A stretch of DNA of 64,000 bases, taken from NCBI GenBank assembly GCA_035654655.1, contig DASRWI010000009.1, positions 1 to 64,000 on the forward strand. Direction: 5' to 3'. Origin of the DNA: DASRWI01 sp035654655 (GTDB lineage Bacteria > Bacteroidota > Ignavibacteria > Ignavibacteriales > Ignavibacteriaceae). The notes below the pieces were generated by a model. That model was not told where the DNA came from and ran no database searches. It saw nothing but the letters and a program-made list of their open reading frames with translations. The translations under genes and the position numbers were made by a program. Positions 25,953 through 33,839 of this stretch are shown piece after piece (the stretch's first letter is position 1; the number at the start of each line of letters is the position of its first letter).

Positions 25953-25991
25953 ATATTTTAAGCTGTTCTAAGAAATTGGAACAGCTTTTTT
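25953..25991. terminator. Bidirectional terminator between nuoF and lipoprotein gene
   Basis: AAGCTGTTC (25960-25968) pairs with GAACAGCTT (25979-25987). A T-run follows on the plus strand (25986-25991), and the AAATATTTT on the left provides a T-rich tail for the minus strand. The two genes converge on it. Confidence 0.8.
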
Positions 25992-26688
25992 ACATTAATG
26001 GTTCTTTTCTTATTTCTGGTGTTATCTTTGACCAGTCATTAGTTAGAACAAAGAAACGAATTTGATTTATATCTTCTTTGCTAACAGGATGCTCAATAGT
26101 CAAAGTGGCTTTTTTATAATTGATACCAATGTAATCATATGTGTAAATTGTACCTGTTCTTAAGTACATAGGTGTCCAATTAATCATAAAATCCCAAGCA
26201 ATCCAATATGTATCAATGTAAGAAATTGGTCTCTGAATTCCAATTGAACAAAATCTTCCACTTCGCAAAGGAATTCTCACCTGTTGATTATATGGTTGTC
26301 CTTCAATTTCTTTTAATCCTCTTTTATTTACAAAACTTCTTACTAATCTTATATCTTCCCAGGTAACAGGTGTTTCAATATCCAAATAAAAGTTTCTAAA
26401 ATTTCCTACGCCAATACTACAATGTAGAATAGTACCCGAATCAGGTTGATTAGACAATCCAATATTATCAAAGAACCAATTAATACTATAAATATCAATA
26501 TAATTAACAGGATTAGAAAAAATAAAAGCACAGTATTTCCCTTCTGTAATTTCAATCGGAATACTTATAGTATCCTCAGTTTTCCCTAAAACAACTTCTG
26601 AGGGGAAGTTTACATTCCTATCATTTTCACAGCCAATAAAAAATTGTAATAATATAAAAAGTAAAAAAAACTTTATAATCTTTTTCAT
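25990..26688 (-). CDS. Lipoprotein with internal duplication, unknown family
   Basis: A 232-residue predicted lipoprotein. The signal peptide ends in FFIGC, giving lipidated Cys20. The rest is two copies of an about 80-residue unit. Unit 1 (about 40-121) has ITEGKYCAFIFSNPVNYIDI, then a Trp-Phe strand, GTILHCSIGVG and TPVTWEDIRLVRSFV. Unit 2 (about 135-214) has LRSGRFCSIGIQRPISYIDT, AWDF, GTIYTYDYIGI and HPVSKEDINQIRFFV. The shared core is G-[KR]-[YF]-C, a YID turn and a final ED-I-x-x-[IV]-R-x-F-V helix. I do not recognise the family. It probably faces the periplasm or the cell surface. Confidence 0.75.
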   Translation of the reverse strand: MKKIIKFFLLFILLQFFIGCENDRNVNFPSEVVLGKTEDTISIPIEITEGKYCAFIFSNPVNYIDIYSINWFFDNIGLSNQPDSGTILHCSIGVGNFRNFYLDIETPVTWEDIRLVRSFVNKRGLKEIEGQPYNQQVRIPLRSGRFCSIGIQRPISYIDTYWIAWDFMINWTPMYLRTGTIYTYDYIGINYKKATLTIEHPVSKEDINQIRFFVLTNDWSKITPEIRKEPLM

Positions 26689-26836
26689 TGGTGGCTTTCC
26701 TTTAATAAAAGATATATAAAATTAAAAGCAGGATATAAATACAATTGTATTTCTACTTACAAGGTGAGCATAGAGGATAAATTAATCACTCAATTGATTT
26801 TTTTATTTAACAATAATTTTGATGAAGTAGCCTTTA

Positions 26837-26873
26837 AAACAACAGAGGCTGTCTTTAATTCAGGCAGCCTCTT
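26837..26873 (-). terminator. Terminator of ferritin gene
   Basis: AGAGGCTGTC (26844-26853) pairs with GGCAGCCTCT (26863-26872) with one wobble. The minus-strand continuation is GTTGTTTTAAAGG, matching the rpmA terminator tail. Confidence 0.8.
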
Positions 26874-26881
26874 TAAAATTT

Positions 26882-27370
26882 TTAAGCTCTTTTGCCCATC
26901 TCTTTATCTAAATATAGCAAGCCGCTTTTATTGTCGCCAATCATTTTTAATCTTTCAACATAATATGAGGCAGTTGATTCTTCTTCAACTTGTTCAGTTA
27001 TGAACCATTGTAAAAAGCTTGTTGTACCATAATCTTTTTCTGACATTGCTGTTTCATAAATCTTATGAATGGAAGCAGTAACAACTTTTTCATGCTCGTA
27101 GGTATCCTGAAAAACATCATATGCTAACTTCCAGGAAGATTTAGGAGCATCAATTTTCATTAAATCCACCTTAGAATTTGTGAGAATTAGATATTCAAAA
27201 AATTTCATTGCGTGGTCATATTCTTCTTTTGCCTGTACTCTCATCCATTTTGCAAATCCAATTAAATTTTGTTCTTCAAAATGTGCTGCCATTGCCAAAT
27301 ACAGATAAGAAGATGCCATTTCTAAATTCAGTTGCTTGTTTAAAGCTTCTTGTACTTTTTGAGTTACCAT
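26882..27370 (-). CDS. ftnA: Bacterial non-heme ferritin
   Basis: A 162-residue four-helix ferritin that oxidises and stores iron. Ferroxidase ligands are visible: Glu17 in NLEMASSYLYLAMA, then Glu50 and His53 in AKEEYDHAMKF, and the Glu-rich EQVEEESTASYY in helix D. The length is normal and no bacterioferritin heme Met context is evident. GAGG lies just before the ATG. It is probably monocistronic, with its own terminator. No regulatory iron box could be identified by eye. Confidence 0.95.
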   Translation of the reverse strand: MVTQKVQEALNKQLNLEMASSYLYLAMAAHFEEQNLIGFAKWMRVQAKEEYDHAMKFFEYLILTNSKVDLMKIDAPKSSWKLAYDVFQDTYEHEKVVTASIHKIYETAMSEKDYGTTSFLQWFITEQVEEESTASYYVERLKMIGDNKSGLLYLDKEMGKRA

Positions 27371-27499
27371 TATTTCTACCTCTATTAATTACTATATGGT
27401 GAAACTTAAATAAATGCTCAGAATTATCAAATCATTTGAATGTGACGAGATTATTATCAGGATTTTTTTTATTTTTCAAAAAACAAAGAAAATATCTAA

Positions 27500-28876
27500 A
27501 TGAAAAAATTATTTATCCTCTTTATTCTGATTTATTCAATATCATTTTCACAATCAGTTATTAAGACAAAGCTTGATTCTCTTACTTCAACTTCATTTTT
27601 TGATACTACCATTATTGCTTTAGATGTTTATGACCTTACTGCAGATAAGGTATTATATCAAAAAAATAACAAGCTTTTACTTAGACCTGCATCTAATATG
27701 AAAATATTAACAACTGTTACAGGTTTATATTTTTTAGGTAAAGATTATACATTTAAGACTTCCTTATATTACTCAGGTAATATTAAGAATGGCACATTAA
27801 ATGGTAATCTTTATGTGAAGGGGGGATTTGATCCCGATTTTACTTATGATGATTTGGATTCCTTGATTCTTATTTTAAAAAATAATGGAATTAAAAAAAT
27901 AAAAGGAAATATTTATGGAGATATAAGTGCAAAGGATTCTTTGTTTTGGGGACACGGATGGATGTGGGATGATGACCCTTCTACTGATGCTCCATACTTA
28001 TCAGCATTGAACATCAATGATAATGCTATTGAAGTCACTCAGGAAAAAAATAAAGTTCCTCAGCTTACTCCAAAAACATCTTTTGTAAAGGTTGAAAGAG
28101 CTGCAATTAAAGACATAAATTATCTTGATAGAAAATGGCTGCCCAGAGAAAATACTATTTTATACAATGGAGTTATTTTAGGCAATAAGCCTCTTGAAAC
28201 CAAATTGAATGTCTTTACACCTGAAAAATATTTTCTTCATTTGTTCTGTGAAAAGCTTGTTGAAAATAAAATGTACAATAAAGTTAAATATAATTTCAGT
28301 TCATCCGATTATATGAAGGAAATTGGAAAGTTTGAAAGAAGATACGATACTGTTATTGTTAATCTTAATAAAACCAGTGATAACTTAAGTGCAGAAATGA
28401 CTTTGCTTGCTTTAGCTTCTTTAAAAACTGACAAATCAGCATCTGCAAAAGATGGCGTTATTTTTATTGATAGTTTAATTTATCTTGCCGGACTTAATCC
28501 GGAAAATTATAGTATTGTAGATGGTTCAGGAGTTTCTCATTACAATCTTATTAGCTCAGAATTATTATTAGGTGTTTTGAAGTTTATGTACAAGAATCGT
28601 CCGGATTTATTTAACACCTTGTATAATTCTTTTCCAATAGGCGGAGTTGATGGAACTCTAAGGAACAGATTAAAAGATTCATTAGTTTATAATAACGTTC
28701 ACGCAAAAACAGGAACGTTAAGTGGTGTAAGCAGCTTGTCAGGTTATTTAACAACATTGGATAACCACATAATTTCTTTTTCAATTATGATGCAGAATTA
28801 TACAGGCACATCGCAGAAAGTTAGAAATTATCAAGATGAAATTTGTAAACAATTAGTGGAATATGGTACAAAGTAA
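27500..28876 (+). CDS. dacB: D-alanyl-D-alanine carboxypeptidase/endopeptidase (PBP4, S13 family)
   Basis: A 458-residue exported penicillin-binding protein that trims and cleaves peptidoglycan peptides. A signal peptide (MKKLFILFILIYSISFSQS) is followed by the three active-site motifs. SxxK is Ser65-Lys68 in RPASNMKIL, SxN is SDN in NKTSDNLSAEM, and KTG is in HAKTGTLSGVSS. The large insertion between the first two motifs is normal for S13 enzymes. The gene overlaps the following HDAC-like gene by 14 bases. Confidence 0.93.
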   Translation: MKKLFILFILIYSISFSQSVIKTKLDSLTSTSFFDTTIIALDVYDLTADKVLYQKNNKLLLRPASNMKILTTVTGLYFLGKDYTFKTSLYYSGNIKNGTLNGNLYVKGGFDPDFTYDDLDSLILILKNNGIKKIKGNIYGDISAKDSLFWGHGWMWDDDPSTDAPYLSALNINDNAIEVTQEKNKVPQLTPKTSFVKVERAAIKDINYLDRKWLPRENTILYNGVILGNKPLETKLNVFTPEKYFLHLFCEKLVENKMYNKVKYNFSSSDYMKEIGKFERRYDTVIVNLNKTSDNLSAEMTLLALASLKTDKSASAKDGVIFIDSLIYLAGLNPENYSIVDGSGVSHYNLISSELLLGVLKFMYKNRPDLFNTLYNSFPIGGVDGTLRNRLKDSLVYNNVHAKTGTLSGVSSLSGYLTTLDNHIISFSIMMQNYTGTSQKVRNYQDEICKQLVEYGTK

Positions 28877-29804
28877 ATTATGTTTTATATATGATGAGAG
28901 ATTTCTTCTGCATAAATCCCCGTATTATCATGCAGAAAATCCTAACAGGCTTGCAATGGCTTTTCATTATATTCATAAGAGTGGTTTTTTTGATGATGTA
29001 AAAATATACAAACCACTTGAAGCATCAGGGGCTCATATAAGGTTAGTACATACTAAAGAGCATTATAATTTTATTAAAAATTCTATTAACACTGGTAGAA
29101 CATTAATTGACCCCGATACTTATATAATAAAAGATTCCTGGACTGCATCAAAACTTGCTGCAGGAAGTGTTATCACTGCTGTTAATCTTGTTCAAAATCA
29201 TCAGCACGATTATGCTTTTTGCTTAGTTAGACCACCTGGACATCACGCTGAAAGTAATAAGTCAATGGGATTTTGTTTATTCAATAATGTTGCTATTGGA
29301 GCAGCTTATGCAATAAACAAATTCAATCTGGAACGCATTGCAATAATAGATTGGGATGTTCACCACGGAAATGGTACACAGGAAATATTTTATGATTCTG
29401 ATAAGGTAATGGTATTTAATATTTTTCAGAATCCTTTATATCCCGGTACTGGTTCGACTAATGAAATTGGTAAAGGAAAAGGGGAGGGATATAATTTTAA
29501 TTTTCCTGTTCCTGCTGGTACAAAAGGGAGTGAATTCTTTAGAATATTAGGAAAACAGATTATTCCTAAATTAAAAGAATATAAACCACAGCTTATTTTT
29601 ATATCAGCCGGCTTTGATGCGCACAAAGATGATCCTCTTGCTCAAGTTGAACTCAATGAAAAAGATTTTGGAACTTTAACCAAAATGTTAGTTGATTTTG
29701 CAGAAGATGATGATATACCAATTATTTCAGTCCTTGAAGGTGGATATAATCTGAAAGCTTTGGGTAAATCTATTGTTGCTCATCTTAAAGAATTTATTAC
29801 TTAA
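28863..29804 (+). CDS. Histone deacetylase-family (acetylpolyamine/acuC-like) deacylase
   Basis: A 313-residue zinc amidohydrolase of the class II HDAC-like superfamily. The His-His pair is in VRPPGHHAESN, and zinc ligands are in IDWDVHHGNGTQEIFY (Asp and His) and SAGFDAHKDDPLAQ (Asp). EGGYNLKALGKS lies at the end. Bacterial members deacylate acetylpolyamines, acetyl-lysine or other amides. The substrate cannot be read from the sequence. It overlaps the dacB end, so it is translated from the same transcript. Confidence 0.9.
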   Translation: MVQSKLCFIYDERFLLHKSPYYHAENPNRLAMAFHYIHKSGFFDDVKIYKPLEASGAHIRLVHTKEHYNFIKNSINTGRTLIDPDTYIIKDSWTASKLAAGSVITAVNLVQNHQHDYAFCLVRPPGHHAESNKSMGFCLFNNVAIGAAYAINKFNLERIAIIDWDVHHGNGTQEIFYDSDKVMVFNIFQNPLYPGTGSTNEIGKGKGEGYNFNFPVPAGTKGSEFFRILGKQIIPKLKEYKPQLIFISAGFDAHKDDPLAQVELNEKDFGTLTKMLVDFAEDDDIPIISVLEGGYNLKALGKSIVAHLKEFIT

Positions 29805-29898
29805 TATCCCATCACTTCGAATTAAAATTTATTTTTCTTTCGATTTATTTATTAAAGAAAATTGCATATTTTATCTATTCACATAATTTTAAGTTTGA

Positions 29899-30750
29899 AT
29901 GGAATTTTACAAAGAATTTATAGTCACAGCAGAACCATTTGTACCTGATTTAATAAGCAGTTTAATATGGGAACTTGAAATCGAAGGTATAAATGAGGAA
30001 GTAAACTGTTTAAAAGTTTTTACAAGCGGTGATAGTAAATTAAATAAAAATGATATTGCTTTTGTTCTTGATAAACTAAAGGAACAAAAATTATTATTTA
30101 ATTATTCCATCGAAGAAAATTATTATGAAGCCAAGAATTGGAATAAAGAGTGGGAAGAAAATCTCAATGTAATTGAGATAAATGATAAAGTAGTCATCAG
30201 ACCTTCAAACAAAGAAGCCGTTGTAAAAGAAGGACAAGTTGTAATTACAATTAACCCAAAGATGTCCTTTGGAACCGGTGAACACGCTACAACAAAATTA
30301 GTTATTGATTTGATATCCAAATACATTAAGCCCGGAATAAAAGTGTTAGATGTTGGTTCGGGTACTGGTATTTTGGCTATTGCAGCTATCAAGCTAGGTG
30401 CATTATCAGGATTAGGAATTGACAATGATGAATGGTGTCTTGTCAACGGATTAGAGAATGCTAAGTTAAATGATGTTGATGTTAAATTAAAAATTGAACA
30501 AAAAGAAATTAAAGATGTAGAAGAAAATGATTTTTCTTTAGTTGCAGCTAATATCCAAAAAAATATTTTAGTAAAAATTTCAGAAGATATTTACAAGAAA
30601 ACTATACATGGTGCAATAATAATCTTATCAGGATTATTATTTACTGATGAAGATGATGTAAAAGAGAATTATTTTTCAGCAGGATTCTCATTCATTGAAA
30701 CAAAACAGATGGATGAATGGATTGCTATGGTTTTTGAAAAAAGGAAATAA
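29899..30750 (+). CDS. prmA: Ribosomal protein L11 methyltransferase
   Basis: A 283-residue SAM-dependent methyltransferase that trimethylates L11. An N-terminal substrate-recognition domain (about 1-85) precedes the linker motif INPKMSFGTGEHATTKL. The SAM-binding segment VLDVGSGTGILAIAAIKLGA and the NPPY-like region here reading VAANIQKNIL follow. The length is a little short of the Escherichia coli protein but usual for the family. It heads a probable operon with alr and the hypothetical gene. Confidence 0.92.
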   Translation: MEFYKEFIVTAEPFVPDLISSLIWELEIEGINEEVNCLKVFTSGDSKLNKNDIAFVLDKLKEQKLLFNYSIEENYYEAKNWNKEWEENLNVIEINDKVVIRPSNKEAVVKEGQVVITINPKMSFGTGEHATTKLVIDLISKYIKPGIKVLDVGSGTGILAIAAIKLGALSGLGIDNDEWCLVNGLENAKLNDVDVKLKIEQKEIKDVEENDFSLVAANIQKNILVKISEDIYKKTIHGAIIILSGLLFTDEDDVKENYFSAGFSFIETKQMDEWIAMVFEKRK

Positions 30751-30761
30751 TAAATATTAAA

Positions 30762-31862
30762 ATGCGTTTAACCTTTGCAGAAGTAAATTTATCTAACTTA
30801 CAGAAAAATTATCTTAATATCAGAAGAAAAGTAAACACCAAAGTAATGGCAGTTGTTAAAGCTGATGCATATGGACACGGTGTTAAACAATGTGTTGATG
30901 CTTTACTTGCTCTTGGAGATAGAAAACCTGAATACTTTGCAGTCGCCCTTCCTGAAGAAGCTGATGAATTATTAAAGCTCAAAGTAAAAGAACCCATTTT
31001 AATCTTTGAACCTTATATTGTTGAAAATATTAATCTTTTCAAGAATAAAAATTTAATTGCAACTGTTTGCACAAAAGAACATATAAAAACTTTAGCTTCT
31101 TTAAATCAAAAAGTAAAAGTTCATATTAAAGTAAATACTGGAATGAACCGGATTGGTGTTCATTTCGATGAAGCATATGAATTTATAAATTATTGTTCTC
31201 GACAAAGTCATATTATTATTGATGGCATATACACACATTTTGCAACCTCTGATGAAAAAGATAAAAAATATGCTAACCTGCAGTTAGATAGGTTCAAGCA
31301 TGTTATTAATCAGCTTAAACTTGCAGGAATAAATTACGGAAATGCTCACTGTGCTAATAGTGGTGCTATCTTAGATATACCAGAAGCATATATGGATATA
31401 GTTAGACCCGGTATTTCTTTGTATGGCTATTATCCTTCTTTAGAAACTTCAGAATCCATAAAATTGCAGCCTGTATTATCTTTATTTTCAAAGATATCTA
31501 CAGTAAAGGAAATTGATAAAGGTGAACCTGTTAGTTATAGTAGAAGATATCATCTTAAAGAAAAATCAAAAGTAGCTTCAGTACCTATTGGATATGCAGA
31601 TGGTTTTACAAGAGCTTTGACAAATAAAGCTAAAGTAATTGTGAAGAATAAAGTTTATGTACAAATTGGTACAGTTACAATGGATAGGATAATGATACTT
31701 GTAGATGATAATGTAAAAGTTGGTGATAAAGTGACGCTCCTTGGTAACTCAAGAAATAATAAAATTGATGCCTGGGACTGGAGCAGAATACTGAATACTA
31801 TTCCTTATGAAGTTACTTGTTCTTTAAGTAAAAGAATTCCCAGAGTATATAAAAATATATGA
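30762..31862 (+). CDS. alr: Alanine racemase
   Basis: A 366-residue PLP enzyme that supplies D-alanine for peptidoglycan. The PLP lysine is in AVVKADAYGHGVKQ, with the substrate-binding HIKVNTGMNRIG. The catalytic tyrosine of the partner subunit is in the C-terminal domain near SVPIGYADGFTR, with VTMDRIMILV following. It lies 11 bases after prmA and its stop overlaps the next start (ATGA). Confidence 0.96.
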   Translation: MRLTFAEVNLSNLQKNYLNIRRKVNTKVMAVVKADAYGHGVKQCVDALLALGDRKPEYFAVALPEEADELLKLKVKEPILIFEPYIVENINLFKNKNLIATVCTKEHIKTLASLNQKVKVHIKVNTGMNRIGVHFDEAYEFINYCSRQSHIIIDGIYTHFATSDEKDKKYANLQLDRFKHVINQLKLAGINYGNAHCANSGAILDIPEAYMDIVRPGISLYGYYPSLETSESIKLQPVLSLFSKISTVKEIDKGEPVSYSRRYHLKEKSKVASVPIGYADGFTRALTNKAKVIVKNKVYVQIGTVTMDRIMILVDDNVKVGDKVTLLGNSRNNKIDAWDWSRILNTIPYEVTCSLSKRIPRVYKNI

Positions 31863-32737
31863 ATTTTGTTAAACAATATATAGCTCAAAGTATTATAGCT
31901 TCTTCAAACAATTTAAGACTAAGCAGTCAAAAAATTGAAGTGGTTACTCTGCTCAAAGAATTAATTCTAAAGAGTGAAGACCTCGAAGGAGATATAAAAA
32001 AACTAAAAAAGGTAACCCAATTTTCTACTTTAGCTATAAGGTTTAATGAAATTTATAATTATCTAACCCAGACCAATCTTGATTTTCTAAAGGTGTCAGA
32101 TAAGTTCAAAGAGCATTGTCAATATTTAATAAAAGATATTGGTTTGATGCTTGATAAAGTTTCTCCTGCAATGATGCACGAAATTAAAGATAAAATCAAA
32201 GAATCAAAACCCATTGAGGTTGTTACGGAAGATGAAACATCAGAGCAAACTCCAAATGAAGATGAAATTAAGGTTGACCTATCAAAGAGAAAACCTGATT
32301 CTGTAAATTTTGAAAATGATACAACTTTCCTAAAGGAAAAGTTAATACTTGAAGAGGAAAAAGAGCTTGAAGATAATTTTAAGAATTATGAAGAAAACAT
32401 TCTTAAACCAATAAATCCGCTTGATTCAATATTAAAGAAATTACTTAGCGATAAAAGTTTGGTTGCTGAACTTGAACCTTTTACAAAAATAATGAAAAGG
32501 AACAGCGACCATTCACTTGATGCAGGATTTGAAATTCTTGCTAATATGCATATGATTGTTCATCAATCTATACTACTTCTAATGCAAGGAAAGTTAGAAA
32601 TTACAAAAGAAACTATTGAATCTATTAGAGCATGTTTGATTGTTATAGCAGCAGTGATAAAAGGTAAATCTGTGGATATCACTGTTTATTTAAATAAAGC
32701 TGAACGTTTTGGTCAGACTATATCAACTATAAAGTAG
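31859..32737 (+). CDS. Hypothetical helical protein with acidic linker
   Basis: A 292-residue protein with no recognised family. An N-terminal helical region (about 1-115) contains KIEVVTLLKELILKSEDLEG. A charged, probably disordered linker (about 118-185) is rich in Glu, Asp and Lys. A C-terminal helical region (about 190-292) includes SILKKLLSDKSLVAELEPF and VIAAVIKGKSVDITVYL. There is no signal peptide or membrane segment, so it is probably cytoplasmic. ATGA overlap with alr indicates translational coupling. manC follows 14 bases later. Confidence 0.7.
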   Translation: MNFVKQYIAQSIIASSNNLRLSSQKIEVVTLLKELILKSEDLEGDIKKLKKVTQFSTLAIRFNEIYNYLTQTNLDFLKVSDKFKEHCQYLIKDIGLMLDKVSPAMMHEIKDKIKESKPIEVVTEDETSEQTPNEDEIKVDLSKRKPDSVNFENDTTFLKEKLILEEEKELEDNFKNYEENILKPINPLDSILKKLLSDKSLVAELEPFTKIMKRNSDHSLDAGFEILANMHMIVHQSILLLMQGKLEITKETIESIRACLIVIAAVIKGKSVDITVYLNKAERFGQTISTIK

Positions 32738-32751
32738 AAAAGAGAACGTTA

Positions 32752-33819
32752 ATGAAAGTATATGCGGTAATTATGGCTGGTGGTATTGGTTCAAGATTTT
32801 GGCCACGTAGTAAAGAAAAAACACCTAAACAGTTACTAAAAATATTTGGCAGCAATACCATGATTCAAGATACAGTTGATAGACTTTCCGGGATTGTTGA
32901 AAAAGAAAATATTTTAATTATTACAAATAAGATTCAAAAGCCTGAGATTTTAAATCAGCTACCAGGAATTTCTGCAGACAATATTATTGAAGAACCATTT
33001 GGAAGAAATACTGCAGCTTGTATCGGTTTAGCTTCTATGATTATTAAACAAAAAGATCCTGATGCTGTTAGCATAGTACTCCCGGCAGACCATATAATAA
33101 AAGATGTACATGAATTCCATAGTACATTAAAGAAAGCAATTGATTATGCCAATAATACGGAAGGCTTAATTACAATTGGAATAACTCCAAGCAGACCTGA
33201 AACAGGGTATGGATATATTCAAATCGATGAAGCCCATGTTTCAGACAATATATATAAGGTTTTAACTTTCGCCGAAAAACCGAATTATGAAACTGCTCTA
33301 AGGTTTGTTGAGAGCGGGGATTTTATGTGGAATAGCGGTATGTTCATATGGAAAGTTGATGCGATTCTAAATGAAATGAAAAATTATATGTCTGACCTTT
33401 ATGATGGATTACTTGAAATTGAAAAATCTTTAGGTGATGTAAACTTTGAAAAGAATCTTGCAAACATATATGGTCAGTTAAGAAATATTTCAATCGATTA
33501 TGGTATAATGGAAAAATCCAGAAAAGTATTTTTAACTAAGGGTACATTCTCCTGGAGTGATGTTGGAAGTTGGGAAGAAGTTTATCAGTTATCAGAAAAA
33601 GATGATGAAGGCAATGCAATCACGGGTTATTCTTATACTGATGCAACAAAAAATTCATATATCTATTCTCCCGATAAATTTACAGCAGTAATTGGTCTTG
33701 ATAAAGTAATTGTTATAAATACAAAAGAAGCGTTGTTAGTATGTAAAAGAGAATATTCACAGGATGTTAAGAAAATAGTAGACCATTTAAAAATAAATAA
33801 AATGACAGATCATCTTTAA
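32752..33819 (+). CDS. manC: Mannose-1-phosphate guanylyltransferase
   Basis: A 355-residue nucleotidyltransferase making GDP-mannose from mannose-1-phosphate and GTP. The N-terminal nucleotide-binding motif VIMAGGIGSRFWPRSKEKTPKQ is diagnostic. EEPFGRNTAACIGLAS, LPADHII and VLTFAEKPNYETA (sugar-phosphate lysine) are present, as is GTFSWSDVGSW. There is no fused phosphomannose isomerase domain, so it is monofunctional. It probably feeds glycan or lipopolysaccharide synthesis. Confidence 0.94.
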   Translation: MKVYAVIMAGGIGSRFWPRSKEKTPKQLLKIFGSNTMIQDTVDRLSGIVEKENILIITNKIQKPEILNQLPGISADNIIEEPFGRNTAACIGLASMIIKQKDPDAVSIVLPADHIIKDVHEFHSTLKKAIDYANNTEGLITIGITPSRPETGYGYIQIDEAHVSDNIYKVLTFAEKPNYETALRFVESGDFMWNSGMFIWKVDAILNEMKNYMSDLYDGLLEIEKSLGDVNFEKNLANIYGQLRNISIDYGIMEKSRKVFLTKGTFSWSDVGSWEEVYQLSEKDDEGNAITGYSYTDATKNSYIYSPDKFTAVIGLDKVIVINTKEALLVCKREYSQDVKKIVDHLKINKMTDHL

Positions 33820-33839
33820 AATATTCTTTAGAGTTCAAA

